A stretch of 64,000 bases of DNA, taken from Streptomyces sp. NBC_01471. Lineage in GTDB: Bacteria; Actinomycetota; Actinomycetes; Streptomycetales; Streptomycetaceae. The stretch is taken from assembly GCF_041438865.1 (NCBI RefSeq), contig NZ_CP109450.1, positions 7,557,501 to 7,621,500 of the forward strand, in the 5' to 3' direction. Under the pieces are notes generated by a model. That model was not told where the DNA came from. It did not search any database and was given only the letters and a program-made list of their open reading frames with translations. The translations under genes were made by a program, and so were the position numbers. This document shows, piece after piece, positions 1-8,744 of the stretch; the stretch's first letter is position 1; every line of letters starts with the position of its first letter.

Positions 1-727
1 ACGTCGCGGGCTTGAGCAGCGGCAGGGTGATCGAGAAGAACTGCCGTGTCCTGGAGGCGCCGTCCACCGAAGCCGCCTCGTACAGCTCCCTCGGCAGGGT
101 CTGGAGCGCGGCCAGATAGATCAGCATCTTCATGCCGATGCCCTGCCAGATGCCGACCAGGATGACCGAGGGCATCGCCCAGGACGTCGACGACAGCCAG
201 GCGGGGCCGCTGATCCCGGCGAACGAGAGCAGTGTGTTGAAGAGACCGTTTCCCGGGTTGTAGATCCACAGCCAGACCAGCGCGATGGCGACGGTCGCCG
301 TCACCTGGGGCAGGAAGATCGCGGTGCGGAACAGACCCCGCGCCTTGAGCCCGGTGTGCAGGGCCAGCGCCAGCAGCAGCCCCAGCGCCATGCCGAACGG
401 CACGGTGAAGAAGGTGTAGACGACGGTGTTGGCAACGGACTTGCGGAAGACCGCGTCGCCGAGCATCTCCCGGAAGTTGTCCAGGCCCACGAAGCGCGGC
501 GCCGTCAGCACGTCGTACTTGGTGAAGGCCAGGACCACCGAGGCGACGACCGGCAGACCGATCCAGAGCGAGGCGTGCAGCAGCGCGGGCGCCACCATCA
601 GCATGCCGGCGCGGCGGCGCCTGCGGCCGGGGCCCGCCGGGGTGCGACGCGTACGTACGGGCGTGGTGTTGCCGGGAGGGGAAGGCGGCCGGGCGGGCCG
701 CGCCTTGAGTACGGATGGTGCTCCCAC
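1..727 (-). CDS. Sugar ABC transporter permease (MalF/UgpA type), C-terminus outside the window
   Basis: Inner-membrane permease of a carbohydrate ABC importer, partial because the window starts inside it. Reading from a GTG at 727, a basic N-terminus with an R-rich stretch is followed by a first membrane span (AGMLMVAPALLHASLWIGLP) and then by the usual binding-protein-dependent permease spans. The cytoplasmic coupling motif that contacts the ATPase is visible near the edge as EAASVDGASRTRQFF. The GTG start is chosen because AAGGA lies about 9 nt before it and it sits 12 nt after the stop of the binding-protein gene, so the two form one operon. A second permease probably follows outside the window. 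The substrate cannot be told from this part. Confidence 0.9.
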   Translation of the reverse strand, partial: MGAPSVLKARPARPPSPPGNTTPVRTRRTPAGPGRRRRRAGMLMVAPALLHASLWIGLPVVASVVLAFTKYDVLTAPRFVGLDNFREMLGDAVFRKSVANTVVYTFFTVPFGMALGLLLALALHTGLKARGLFRTAIFLPQVTATVAIALVWLWIYNPGNGLFNTLLSFAGISGPAWLSSTSWAMPSVILVGIWQGIGMKMLIYLAALQTLPRELYEAASVDGASRTRQFFSITLPLLKPAT

Positions 728-739
728 AGTGACGGGTCC

Positions 740-2005
740 TTACATCCGGCCGATGGCGGCCTCGGCGAGCCGGCCGAGTTCCGCGATGGCGTCCTTCGCG
801 GACTGGCCGCCCACGATGGCGGGTTCCAGCGTCGGCTTGATCTTTTCGCGGATCTCCATCCAGGCCGCGGTGCCGCCCTCGGAGCAGGCGGCGCTCATGT
901 TCCGCAGGGAGAGGCCGACGAACTTGTTCTTCTTGACGTAGCCGGTGTTGTTGAGATCGCTCAGGCCGGGCACGGAGCCGCGCTGTTCGGCTGCGCCGAG
1001 GACGGATGCCGGTGTCGCGAGGTACTCGACCAGCGCGCGGGCCGCTGCGGGCTGCTTGGAACTCGCGGACTGGGTGACGAGCGTGCCGCCCTGGAGCATC
1101 GCGGGCCTGCGGTTGGCGAGGACGAACGCGCCGACCTTGTCCTCCTTGATGAGCTCGGGGTTCTGCGTTTCGAGCTGGTTCCAGAGGGCGCTGCTCGTCA
1201 TCATCATCGATGCCTTGCCGGTCTGGACATTCGAGGGGGCGCCCTCGTCGGTCTTCTTCGTGTAGTCCGCCGAACCGTCGGAGATCAGGTCCTTGAAGAA
1301 CTGCAGGGCCCCGACCCCGCGTGCGTCGGTGAACCGCGCCTGCTTGCCGTCGGCGCTGAACAGCGAGCCGCCGTTGGCGTAGAGGAAGGTTTCCCAGCAC
1401 TGGCGCAGGTCGATCGAGAACGGGTCGAAACCGATCCGCCCGTGCTTCGTCAACTGCTTTGCCACCGCGCGCAGTTCCGACCAGTTCGCGGGTGTCTTCG
1501 TGATGCCTGCCTCGGCGAAGTGGTCCTTTCGGTACACGACGATCCGGGTGTCGAGGACGACCGGCAGCGCGTACAGCTTCCCGTCGTGGCGGGACGGCTC
1601 CAGCACCCGCTTCTCGTAGTCGTGTGCGGTGGCCAGCGTCTCCGGCAGCGGGGCGATCGCCTGCTTGGCGGCGAACGGCGGGATCCAGCCGACGCCCATC
1701 ATCAGGACGTCCGGAAGCAGTCCGCCCGCGAGACCGGTGGTGATCTTCTCGTTCAGCTGCGCGTACGTGGTGTAGTCCACGTTGACCTTGACGTGCGGGT
1801 ACTTCTTGCGGAACCCGCCGAGGATCTTCTGCTCCAGCAGCTGCTTGCCGTCGGAGCCTTCGTAGATCGGGGTGAGGAGAGTGATCTCGCCCTCGGCGGG
1901 GCCGTCGGCCGAGCCCGCCGCCGTGGTGCCGGCGCCGCAGCCGGTGAGTGCGACGGCGGTCCCCGCGCCGATGACCGTGAGCATCGACCGTCTGCTGAGT
2001 TCCAT
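740..2005 (-). CDS. Extracellular sugar-binding lipoprotein of ABC transporter (SBP family 1)
   Basis: Captures a sugar outside the membrane and delivers it to the adjacent permease. The 421-aa product starts MELSRRSMLTVIGAGTAVAL and has a lipobox LTGC at about residues 20-23, so it is predicted to be a lipoprotein; the RRS near the start is compatible with Tat export. The mature part has typical family-1 sugar-binding segments (ILGGFRKKYPHVKVNVDYT; ALPVVLDTRIVVYRKD). Length is normal for the family. It is divergent from a LacI-type regulator with palindromic sites between them, which suggests substrate-induced expression. The ligand is unknown; the locus has no linked glycosidase inside the window. 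Confidence 0.93.
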   Translation of the reverse strand: MELSRRSMLTVIGAGTAVALTGCGAGTTAAGSADGPAEGEITLLTPIYEGSDGKQLLEQKILGGFRKKYPHVKVNVDYTTYAQLNEKITTGLAGGLLPDVLMMGVGWIPPFAAKQAIAPLPETLATAHDYEKRVLEPSRHDGKLYALPVVLDTRIVVYRKDHFAEAGITKTPANWSELRAVAKQLTKHGRIGFDPFSIDLRQCWETFLYANGGSLFSADGKQARFTDARGVGALQFFKDLISDGSADYTKKTDEGAPSNVQTGKASMMMTSSALWNQLETQNPELIKEDKVGAFVLANRRPAMLQGGTLVTQSASSKQPAAARALVEYLATPASVLGAAEQRGSVPGLSDLNNTGYVKKNKFVGLSLRNMSAACSEGGTAAWMEIREKIKPTLEPAIVGGQSAKDAIAELGRLAEAAIGRM

Positions 2006-2032
2006 GGGGCACCCCTCTTGAGGTGAAGGTAG

Positions 2033-2044
2033 TGGATCGATCCA
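2033..2044. promoter_or_regulatory. Perfect palindrome, candidate LacI-family operator
   Basis: TGGATCGATCCA is a perfect 12-bp palindrome with a central CG, the usual shape of a LacI/GalR-family operator. It lies about 28 bp upstream of the binding-protein start, on the side of the ABC genes. A related ATCGAT-centred sequence occurs at 2081-2094 (GTAAATCGATGCAC). Binding is inferred from position and shape only. Confidence 0.5.
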
Positions 2045-2183
2045 GTCAGAAGCACCCAGGCGAATGGCTGGGATGTGCTTGTAAATCGATGCACTGAGAC
2101 TAGGAACGCCTCTGGAACGACGTCAACAGCTGGTACACAAGAATTTTTCAGAGAAGTTAACGGATGTATCGGTGAAGAGAGTT

Positions 2184-2201
2184 CAGTAAATCGGTACACT
2201 G
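2184..2201. promoter_or_regulatory. Imperfect palindrome before lacI-type gene, candidate auto-operator
   Basis: CAGTAAATCGGTACACTG has matching outer arms (CAGT/ACTG) and a central CG, and shares the TAAATCG core with the sequence at 2081-2094. It lies about 33 bp before the regulator start and may be a site for autoregulation. Confidence 0.35.
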
Positions 2202-2233
2202 ACGTCGCTAGTGCGGTCCGAACCGGAGGTGGC

Positions 2234-3310
2234 ATGAGCCAGGTAACGATCCATCAGGTCGCGGAGGCCGCGGGGGTCTCCGCAAGTACGGTCTCCAACG
2301 TCCTCAATGGGCGTACGGACCGGATGCAGGCCGCCACACTCGCCCGCGTCGAGCAGGCGATCGAGCAGCTCAGCTACCGGCCCAACCGGGCGGCCCGGAT
2401 GCTGCGCACCGGCCGGATCAAGGTCATCGGTCTCATCGTGCCGTCCGTGGCCAACCCTTTCTGGGGGGCGCTGGCCCGGGAGCTGGAGGCCATCGCGCTC
2501 GCCGACGGCTACCACGTCCTGCTCTGCAACAGCGAGCGCGACCCGGCCCGCGAGCTGAAGTACGGCGAGGAACTACTGGCCGACGGAGTGAGCGGGGTCG
2601 TCCTCTGCTCCTCACTGCCCACGCTCGACCATGTGACGCCACTGCTCAGCCGCGGACTGAAGATGGTCGCCTTCGACCGGACCGCGCAGGCGGGCGACCC
2701 GCCCTCGCTGGCCAGCATCAGCGTGGACAACGCGATGGGCGCCGAGCTGGCCACCCGTCATCTGATCGAACTCGGCCACCGCAGGCTGGCGTTCGTCTCC
2801 GGCTCCGTGCACAGCGTCAACCGCCGTGAGCGGCTGCGCGGCTTCCACGCCGCGCTGGAGGCGGCGGGGCTCGACCCCCGGGACGCGGTGGTCTGGCCGG
2901 GCGCGGTGACCACGGAGTTCGGTGACAAGGACGCCGCCGAGCTGGGCCGGAACGCCGCACGGGAACTGCTGACCGGGGACCGCCCGCCCACCGCGTTCGT
3001 CGCCATCAACGACATGTGCGCGATCGGGATCTGCCGGGGCGCCAAGGACGCGGGCCACAGCGCGGGGCAGGACATCTCGGTGGTCGGCTTCGACGACATC
3101 CTGCTCGCCGACCTCTTCGAGCCGCCGCTGACCACCGTCCGCCAGCCGCTGCCGGAGATGGCTGCCGAGACCTTCCAGCAGCTGCGGGCCTGCATCGACG
3201 CGGCGCCCGCGGCCGGACGGTCCCTGCTCATCCGTCCGCGTCTCGTGGTGCGGGAGTCCACCGCACCGGTGCGCAGCGGACAACGGCTGCTGGACGGTCA
3301 GCTCAGCTGA
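2234..3310 (+). CDS. LacI-family transcriptional regulator
   Basis: DNA-binding repressor predicted to control the divergent sugar ABC operon. The 358-aa product begins MSQVTIHQVAEAAGVSASTV, the classic LacI helix-turn-helix, followed by the hinge segment NRAARMLRTGRIKVIGLIVP and a periplasmic-binding-protein-like sensor domain ending in a dimer core (DISVVGFDDILLADLFEPPL). The frame is open further upstream, but the ATG at 2234 is chosen because GGAGG precedes it with short spacing and the HTH starts immediately after it. Length is standard for the family. The effector is probably the sugar carried by the neighbouring importer. Confidence 0.93.
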   Translation: MSQVTIHQVAEAAGVSASTVSNVLNGRTDRMQAATLARVEQAIEQLSYRPNRAARMLRTGRIKVIGLIVPSVANPFWGALARELEAIALADGYHVLLCNSERDPARELKYGEELLADGVSGVVLCSSLPTLDHVTPLLSRGLKMVAFDRTAQAGDPPSLASISVDNAMGAELATRHLIELGHRRLAFVSGSVHSVNRRERLRGFHAALEAAGLDPRDAVVWPGAVTTEFGDKDAAELGRNAARELLTGDRPPTAFVAINDMCAIGICRGAKDAGHSAGQDISVVGFDDILLADLFEPPLTTVRQPLPEMAAETFQQLRACIDAAPAAGRSLLIRPRLVVRESTAPVRSGQRLLDGQLS

Positions 3311-3405
3311 CACTACGTCAACTACGCTGCGAGAGAGTGGCAGACCCGACCGTCCGGGCGACCGCCGACGGCGGTGACCGGTGCCGTCCGGCGCGCCGCG
3401 CGGTG

Positions 3406-5112
3406 TCAGGCCGGGGGTACGGCGTCCGCGCCGGAGTGCCGCGCCACGATCGAGGCGGCGTCCGTGCCGCGCGGCAAGGTGCCGTACTGGTGTCCGCGGT
3501 CCTCGCCGAGCCGGGCACCGATGAAGGCCTCGGCCGACGCGTCCGGTGCGTACCGCAGCATCAGCGACGACTGGAGCGCCAGCGCCATCCCCTCGACGGT
3601 GGCCCGCGCGCGGGTCTGCGCGGCGACGGGGTCACGCAGGTCCTCGGTCAGGTTCCGGCGCAGCCGCCCGATGTGCGCGTCGAGGACCGGATGCGCGCCG
3701 GAAGTCCCTGCCAGCTCGGCCCAGAAGACGTCGAGGGAGCGGGGTGTTCTGGCGATCCCGCGCAGGACGTCGAGCGCGATCACGTTGCCCGACCCCTCCC
3801 ACACGGCCATGACGGGCTGTTCGCGGTAGCGCCGCGCCAGCGGCCAGTCCTCGGTGTAGCCGTTGCCGCCCAGGCACTCCAGCGCCTCATAGGCGTGGTG
3901 CGGACCGCGCTTGCAGATCCAGTACTTGGACACCGCCGTGGCCAGCCGCCGGAACGCCACCTCGGACTCGCCGCTTCCCTCCTCGTACGACGCGGCCAGC
4001 CGCAGCGAGGTCCAGGTGGCGGCCTCCGTCTCCAGCGCCAGGTCGGCGAGGACGGCGGTCATCGCCGGCTGGTCCACCAGCCGGGCGCCGAACGCGCTCC
4101 GGTACGTGGCGTGCCACACCGCTTCCGACAGCGACTGCCGCATACCGGCCGTGGAACCCAGCACACAGTCCAGCCGGGTGTGGTTCACCATCTCGATGAT
4201 GGTCGGCACGCCGCGGCCCGGCTCACCGACCCGCTGCGCCCAGGTGCCGTCGAACTCGACCTCGGACGAGGCGTTGGACTTGTTGCCCAGCTTGTTCTTG
4301 AGGCGTTGTACACGGACGGAGTTGCGGGTGCCGTCCGGCAGCACCCGGGGGACGAGGAAGCAGGTGAGCCCGGCCCCGGCCTGTGCCAGGACCAGGAACG
4401 CGTCCGACTGCGGGGCGGAGAAGAACCACTTGTGGCCGGTGAGCAGATGGGCCCGGCCGTCCGGGTCCGAGGGCAGCGGGACCGCCCGGGTGGTGTTGGA
4501 CCGTACGTCGGAGCCGCCCTGCTTCTCCGTCATCCCCATGCCGAAGGTGAGCCCCGCCTTGCGGCCCGGCGCGATCAGCCGTGGGTCGTAGGTGCGGCTG
4601 AACAGACCGGGCAGCCAGTCGCGGCCGACCTCCGGGTCGCGCTGGAGCACCGGGACCACGGCGTGCGACATGGACATCGGGCAGGCGTGGCCCGGCTCGA
4701 TCTGGGCGAACAGCATGAAGGAGGCCGCCCGGGCCACCACCGCGCCGGGCTTGGGGTCCGCCCAGGCCGCCGTATGGGTGCCGTGCCGCACGGAGGCGCC
4801 GATCACCTCGTGGTACGCGGGGTGGAAGTCGATCTCGTCGACCCGGTTGCCGTAGCGGTCGTGGGTCCGCAGCACGGGCGGGCTGGTGTGGGCCAGTTCG
4901 GCCCAGCCCTGGAATTCACCGGAGCCGACGAGAGCGCCGATCCCGTGCAATCCGGGTGCGTGGCGGGCCGCGCCGAACTCCCGGACGGCCGCCATCAGCG
5001 GGGTGTTGGCCGCGTACTCGTCGATGCCGACGCGGGGTGGCACCTGGTTGGCGACCTCATGGGTGAGCCGCGGCCCGGGGAGACCGGCGGCGGGGGGCGG
5101 GTGCTCCGTCAT
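3406..5112 (-). CDS. Acyl-CoA dehydrogenase, AidB-like
   Basis: FAD-dependent acyl-CoA dehydrogenase of the AidB branch, about 568 aa, longer than ordinary short-chain enzymes (about 380 aa) and close to E. coli AidB (about 540 aa). Visible hallmarks are MTEKQGGSDVRSNTT (flavin/substrate loop), GHKWFFSAPQSDAFLVLAQA, and the C-terminal CLGGNGYTEDWPLARRYRE followed by WEGSGNVIALDVLRG, which is characteristic of AidB and isovaleryl-CoA dehydrogenase-like proteins. The start is set at the ATG at 5112 because AGGA lies 8 nt upstream and the upstream TetR gene stops at 5177; the frame is open further into that gene. AidB proteins are linked to alkylation stress in E. coli, but the physiological substrate here is unknown. 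It probably shares control with the TetR gene. Confidence 0.9.
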   Translation of the reverse strand: MTEHPPPAAGLPGPRLTHEVANQVPPRVGIDEYAANTPLMAAVREFGAARHAPGLHGIGALVGSGEFQGWAELAHTSPPVLRTHDRYGNRVDEIDFHPAYHEVIGASVRHGTHTAAWADPKPGAVVARAASFMLFAQIEPGHACPMSMSHAVVPVLQRDPEVGRDWLPGLFSRTYDPRLIAPGRKAGLTFGMGMTEKQGGSDVRSNTTRAVPLPSDPDGRAHLLTGHKWFFSAPQSDAFLVLAQAGAGLTCFLVPRVLPDGTRNSVRVQRLKNKLGNKSNASSEVEFDGTWAQRVGEPGRGVPTIIEMVNHTRLDCVLGSTAGMRQSLSEAVWHATYRSAFGARLVDQPAMTAVLADLALETEAATWTSLRLAASYEEGSGESEVAFRRLATAVSKYWICKRGPHHAYEALECLGGNGYTEDWPLARRYREQPVMAVWEGSGNVIALDVLRGIARTPRSLDVFWAELAGTSGAHPVLDAHIGRLRRNLTEDLRDPVAAQTRARATVEGMALALQSSLMLRYAPDASAEAFIGARLGEDRGHQYGTLPRGTDAASIVARHSGADAVPPA

Positions 5113-5176
5113 GGCTGAATCCTGTCTGCTGTCGGTGGGACGGGCTGTGGTGCGGGCGGGGCCGGGCGGGAGTGGC

Positions 5177-5788
5177 TCAGGGCCGGCGGGCGCCGACAGC
5201 CCGGAGGCAGAGGGCGCTGATGGCGGCGACCACGGGCCCGGGGCGGTGCTCTTCGCCGACCGGTGAGAGCGGTCCGAGCAGGGCTTCACTGATCGCGCCG
5301 ATGACTGCGGCGGCGGAGAGGCCGGGGTCCTGCGCCGGCAGTTCGCCCGCCGCGACCCCGGCCGCGATGATCTCCTCGGCCAGCCCGTGATAACCGCTGC
5401 GATAGGTGCGGCGCTCCGCCTCCACCAGTGGATCCACCCGCTCGGCGAGCAGCGCCCAGGCGGTACGCGGCGACTTCAGCGCACGGTACGAGAACACCTC
5501 GACCAGGGCGCCGAGCCGGGCCGTGGTGTCGTCCTCGGCCCGCACCGCATCGCGTACGGCGGCGAGTTCATGACCGGCGGTGTGCCGGAAGACCGCCGCC
5601 ATCAGCTCCTGCTTGGAGGCGAAGTGGTTGTACACGCTGCCGGTGGAGACACCGGCCCGCGCCGCGAGTGCGGCGACACCCGACGCCGCGTAACCCCCTT
5701 CGGCCAGCAGGCTCCGGGCGGCTTCGAGCAGCCGTTCGCGATGGGCGGTACGGGTCGCCTCCGTACGGGCCGTCGGTCGGTACGCCAT
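5177..5788 (-). CDS. TetR/AcrR-family transcriptional regulator
   Basis: A 203-aa regulator with a clear N-terminal TetR helix-turn-helix: LLAEGGYAASGVAALAARAG then VSTGSVYNHFASKQELMAAV, covering about residues 27-66. The C-terminal ligand-binding part is variable, as usual. It lies 64 nt upstream of the AidB-like dehydrogenase in the same direction, so co-transcription and control of that gene are likely. The ligand is not predictable; TetR proteins beside acyl-CoA dehydrogenases often sense acyl-CoA or fatty acids, which is an inference here. Confidence 0.9.
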   Translation of the reverse strand: MAYRPTARTEATRTAHRERLLEAARSLLAEGGYAASGVAALAARAGVSTGSVYNHFASKQELMAAVFRHTAGHELAAVRDAVRAEDDTTARLGALVEVFSYRALKSPRTAWALLAERVDPLVEAERRTYRSGYHGLAEEIIAAGVAAGELPAQDPGLSAAAVIGAISEALLGPLSPVGEEHRPGPVVAAISALCLRAVGARRP

Positions 5789-5916
5789 GGTCTGAACCCC
5801 GATTCATATCTTCCCTGTCACTGAACCACCCGCACCCGGCGCCCGCAAGGAGAGCGGGCCGGATACTCCGGGTCGCCGTCCACGTAACCTGATGCCTCTG
5901 AAAGGTGGCACGGCCC

Positions 5917-6732
5917 ATGTCCTCACTCGCCGACGAGCCCGCGGAACGCGGCGCCCCGACGTTCTCCTCCCGCGCCGCGGCCGTGCTCACGGGCGTGCGC
6001 CGGCCGTTCGCCCCGCAGGGGCCGACTCTCCGGGAGCTGACCGTGCAGGCGCTCTCCTCGATCGAGCAGGGCTACGACCTGCTGGCGCCGAAATTCGACC
6101 AGACCCCGTTCCGTACGCCCGACCGCGTCCTGGACGCGGTCGGCGGCGCGCTTCGCCCACTCGGCCCGTTCGGTGCGGGACTCGATGTCTGCTGCGGGAC
6201 GGGAGCGGGCGCCCCGGTGCTGCGCTCCCTCTGCACGGAGCGTGTCACCGGGGTGGACTTCAGCGCCGGGATGCTGGCGGCCGCCCGCCGGGCGGAGACG
6301 GCCGGCGCGGGGTCACCGGCGGCCGAGTGGGTGCGCGCCGATGCCCGGGACCTGCCGTTCCGGAGCGCGTTCGATCTGGCGGTGAGTTTCGGCGCTTTCG
6401 GCCATTTCCTGCCCGCTGAGCGTCCAGGCCTGTTCGCCGGGGTCCACCGGGCGCTGCGCCCCGGCGGGGTCTTCGCGTTCCCCATCGGGGCGCCGCAGTC
6501 CTTCCGTGATCCGCTGTACTGGACGCTGCTCGGCTTCGACTCGGTGATGCGGGTGCGGAACCTGGTGTGGCGGCCGCAGTTCGTCATGTACTACCGGACG
6601 TTCCCGCTGGGCGCTGTGCGGGACGATCTGACCCGGGCCGGATTCTCGGTGGAGCTGCTGCCGCTGGAGGAGTTCGGACGCCGCCCGGACGGCAGCCCGC
6701 ACTGGCGCCTTGTCGTGGCGCGGCGGAGGTGA
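5917..6732 (+). CDS. Class I SAM-dependent methyltransferase
   Basis: Predicted S-adenosylmethionine-dependent methyltransferase of 271 aa. Motif I (LDVCCGTGAGAPVL) is clear, with the acidic end of strand beta-2 in VTGVDFSAGML, and motif II/III-like segments (VRADARDLPFRSAFDLAVSF) follow. The ATG at 5917 is preferred over the in-frame GTG at 5905 because AAGGTGG lies about 8 nt before the ATG. It stands alone between the divergent TetR gene and the chitinase. The substrate is unknown; the Met11-type fold covers small-molecule, ubiquinone-like and secondary-metabolite methylases. Confidence 0.85.
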   Translation: MSSLADEPAERGAPTFSSRAAAVLTGVRRPFAPQGPTLRELTVQALSSIEQGYDLLAPKFDQTPFRTPDRVLDAVGGALRPLGPFGAGLDVCCGTGAGAPVLRSLCTERVTGVDFSAGMLAAARRAETAGAGSPAAEWVRADARDLPFRSAFDLAVSFGAFGHFLPAERPGLFAGVHRALRPGGVFAFPIGAPQSFRDPLYWTLLGFDSVMRVRNLVWRPQFVMYYRTFPLGAVRDDLTRAGFSVELLPLEEFGRRPDGSPHWRLVVARRR

Positions 6733-6813
6733 GCGGGGCGCCGTGGTGACCTGATGGGCCGTCAATTCGGTTGCCCGGCAGGGGGAGTGCAAGGCAAACA
6801 CTCGGGAACGAAC

Positions 6814-6850
6814 TGGTCTGGACCCTTGACGCCTTGTTGGTCCAGACCAA
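6814..6850 (+). repeat. Chitinase-type direct repeats, DasR-like (dre) sites
   Basis: Two related copies, TGGTCTGGACC at 6814-6824 and TTGGTCCAGACCAA at 6837-6850, are spaced about two helical turns apart (centre to centre about 24 bp). Streptomyces chitinase promoters carry 12-bp direct repeats of this type, and the DasR responsive element has the same TGGTCTAGACCA core. The copies flank and overlap the predicted promoter, which fits repression relieved by amino-sugar phosphates. This is recognition by motif; no binding data. Confidence 0.75.
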
Positions 6851-6854
6851 TCAT
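6826..6854 (+). promoter_or_regulatory. Predicted promoter of the chitinase gene
   Basis: TTGACG (6826-6831) is followed after 17 bp by AATCAT (6849-6854), a plausible -35/-10 pair. It lies between and over the two TGGTC repeats, so a bound regulator would block RNA polymerase. The resulting leader would be about 35 nt before the ATG at 6896. Confidence 0.5.
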
Positions 6855-6895
6855 GGGGCTCGATCCGCCTGTTGTCTCACCCACTGGGAGCCCCC

Positions 6896-8650
6896 ATGAG
6901 ACGTAAGAGATCCGTCCGCGCCCTGCTGACCACTCTGGTGACCGCCGCGGCCTCCGCCGGGATGGTCCTGGTCGGAGGCGGCGCGGCGCACGCGGCCGCG
7001 ACGCCCCTGCCCGCGCACGTCTTCGCCCCGTACTTCGAGGCGTACAACGGCGACAGCCTCGCGGACCTCTCGCAGCAGTCCGGCGCCAAGTACCTGACCA
7101 TGGCCTTCCTCCAGTCCGAAGCGAAGGGTTCCTGCACGCCCTACTGGAACGGCGACACGGGCCAGCCGGTGTCCTCCTCCGTGTACGGAGCGGACATCAC
7201 GACGATGCGCTCGCGCGGCGGCGACGTGATCCCGTCGTTCGGCGGGTACGCGGCGGACAACGGCAGCACCGAGATCGCGGACAGCTGCACCGATGTGGAC
7301 TCCATCGCCGCGGCGTACGAGAAGGTCATCACGACCTACGACGTCTCGCGTCTCGACATGGACATCGAGGACAACTCGCTGACCAACAAGGCGGGCATCG
7401 ACCGCCGCAACCAGGCCATCAAGAAGGTGCAGGACTGGGCGGCGGCCAACGGCCGCTCGGTGCAGTTCTCCTACACGCTCCCCACCACCACGAGCGGTCT
7501 CGCGAGCAGCGGGCTCGCGGTGCTGAAGAGCGCGAACACCTACGGTGCCAAGGTCGACGTCGTCAACCTCATGACCTTCGACTACTACGACAACGCCACC
7601 CACAACATGGCGAACGACACCCAGACCGCGACCGGTGGCCTGGAGAAGCAGCTCGCCGCGCTCTACCCGTCGAAGACCGAGGCGCAGCTCTGGGGGATGA
7701 TCGGCGTCATCGAGATGCCGGGCATCGACGACTTCGGGGCCGCCGAGACCTTCACCACGGCCGACGCCACCGCGGTCTACGACTGGGCCACCGCCAAGGG
7801 GCTCAGCACCCTCTCCTTCTGGGCGCTGCAGCGCGACAACGGCGGCTGCCCGGGGACCGGCGGCTCGGACACCTGCTCCGGGATCGCCCAGGACACGTGG
7901 TACTTCAGCCACACCTTCGCCCCCTTCACCGGCGGCGGCAGCGTGCCGGTGGGCGACGACTTCTCGATCGGTGCCACGCCGGGAGCGGCGTCCGTGACAC
8001 CCGGCGGGTCGGCCACCGCGACGGTGAGCACGGCGGTCACCTCCGGCTCCGCCCAGAGCGTCGCGCTGAAGGCCACCGGCGCACCGGCCGGAGTGACGGC
8101 GTCCCTCAGCCCCGCGACGGTCACCGCGGGCGGCACGGCGAAGCTCACGGTCAGTGCCTCGGCCTCGGCCGCACCCGGCACGTATCCGATCACGGTCACC
8201 GGTACGGCCGGCAAGGTCAGCCACTCCAGCACCTTCACGCTGACGGTGTCAGGACCGGGCGGCGGAGGCGGCTCGCTCGTGAACGGTGACTTCGAGAGCG
8301 GCTCCCTGGCGCCCTGGACCTGCGAGAGCGGTGGCTCGGTCGTCGCCACCCCGGCGCACGGCGGAACGCACGCGCTGAAGGCGGCCCCGACCGCGTCGCA
8401 GCTCGGCGAGTGCGCCGAGACGGTCAAGCTGGCGCCCAACACCAAGTACACGCTGAGCGGTTGGGTGCAGGGCGACTACGCCTACCTGGGCGTACGCGGA
8501 GGGGCGACCGGCAGCGCCTGGACCAGCGCGAGCGGCTGGTCCAAACTGACGGTCCCGTTCACCACGGACGCCTCGGGCGCGGCCACGGTCTATCTGCACG
8601 GCTGGTACGGACAGGGCACGGTCTACGGCGACGACTTCTCGCTGAGCTGA
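6896..8650 (+). CDS. Secreted GH18 chitinase with Ig-like and C-terminal carbohydrate-binding domains
   Basis: Extracellular chitinase of 584 aa. A signal peptide (MRRKRSVRALLTTLV then an Ala-rich core ending AHAAA at about residue 35) precedes a GH18 catalytic domain of about 310 residues. The catalytic motif is LDMDIED at about 153-159, with Glu158 as the expected proton donor. Then comes an Ig-like/beta-sandwich linker domain (GATPGAASVTPGGSATATVS) and, after a Gly-rich hinge, a C-terminal lectin-like domain beginning LVNGDFESGSLAPWTCESGG and ending YGDDFSLS, resembling CenC/CBM16-type modules. The order catalytic-linker-binding is opposite to many Streptomyces chitinases, which carry the binding domain first. 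The start at 6896 is the first Met with a signal peptide. Regulation by DasR-type repeats is suggested upstream. Confidence 0.93.
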   Translation: MRRKRSVRALLTTLVTAAASAGMVLVGGGAAHAAATPLPAHVFAPYFEAYNGDSLADLSQQSGAKYLTMAFLQSEAKGSCTPYWNGDTGQPVSSSVYGADITTMRSRGGDVIPSFGGYAADNGSTEIADSCTDVDSIAAAYEKVITTYDVSRLDMDIEDNSLTNKAGIDRRNQAIKKVQDWAAANGRSVQFSYTLPTTTSGLASSGLAVLKSANTYGAKVDVVNLMTFDYYDNATHNMANDTQTATGGLEKQLAALYPSKTEAQLWGMIGVIEMPGIDDFGAAETFTTADATAVYDWATAKGLSTLSFWALQRDNGGCPGTGGSDTCSGIAQDTWYFSHTFAPFTGGGSVPVGDDFSIGATPGAASVTPGGSATATVSTAVTSGSAQSVALKATGAPAGVTASLSPATVTAGGTAKLTVSASASAAPGTYPITVTGTAGKVSHSSTFTLTVSGPGGGGGSLVNGDFESGSLAPWTCESGGSVVATPAHGGTHALKAAPTASQLGECAETVKLAPNTKYTLSGWVQGDYAYLGVRGGATGSAWTSASGWSKLTVPFTTDASGAATVYLHGWYGQGTVYGDDFSLS

Positions 8651-8673
8651 GCTGAGCTGACCAACCCGCCCGG

Positions 8674-8721
8674 GAGGTGGACGCGTTCATCCGGCGGAAG
8701 CCGGGTGAACGCGCCCACCTC
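8674..8721 (+). terminator. Strong hairpin terminator after chitinase
   Basis: A 22-bp inverted repeat (left arm 8674-8695, right arm 8700-8721, 4-nt loop GGAA) with one mismatch and one G-U pair begins 23 nt after the chitinase stop. There is no U-tract, as is usual in Streptomyces terminators. Confidence 0.8.
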
Positions 8722-8744
8722 GATCCAGCCCCCGGGGAGGACGA

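Noticed and set aside
2075..2233. N-terminal extension of the LacI gene
   Set aside because: The 53 extra codons lack a ribosome site, cross the operator-like sequences and precede the standard HTH start.
3016..5118. Rightward 700-codon frame over the AidB-like gene
   Set aside because: Arg/Gly-rich composition without domains, antisense to a clear acyl-CoA dehydrogenase.
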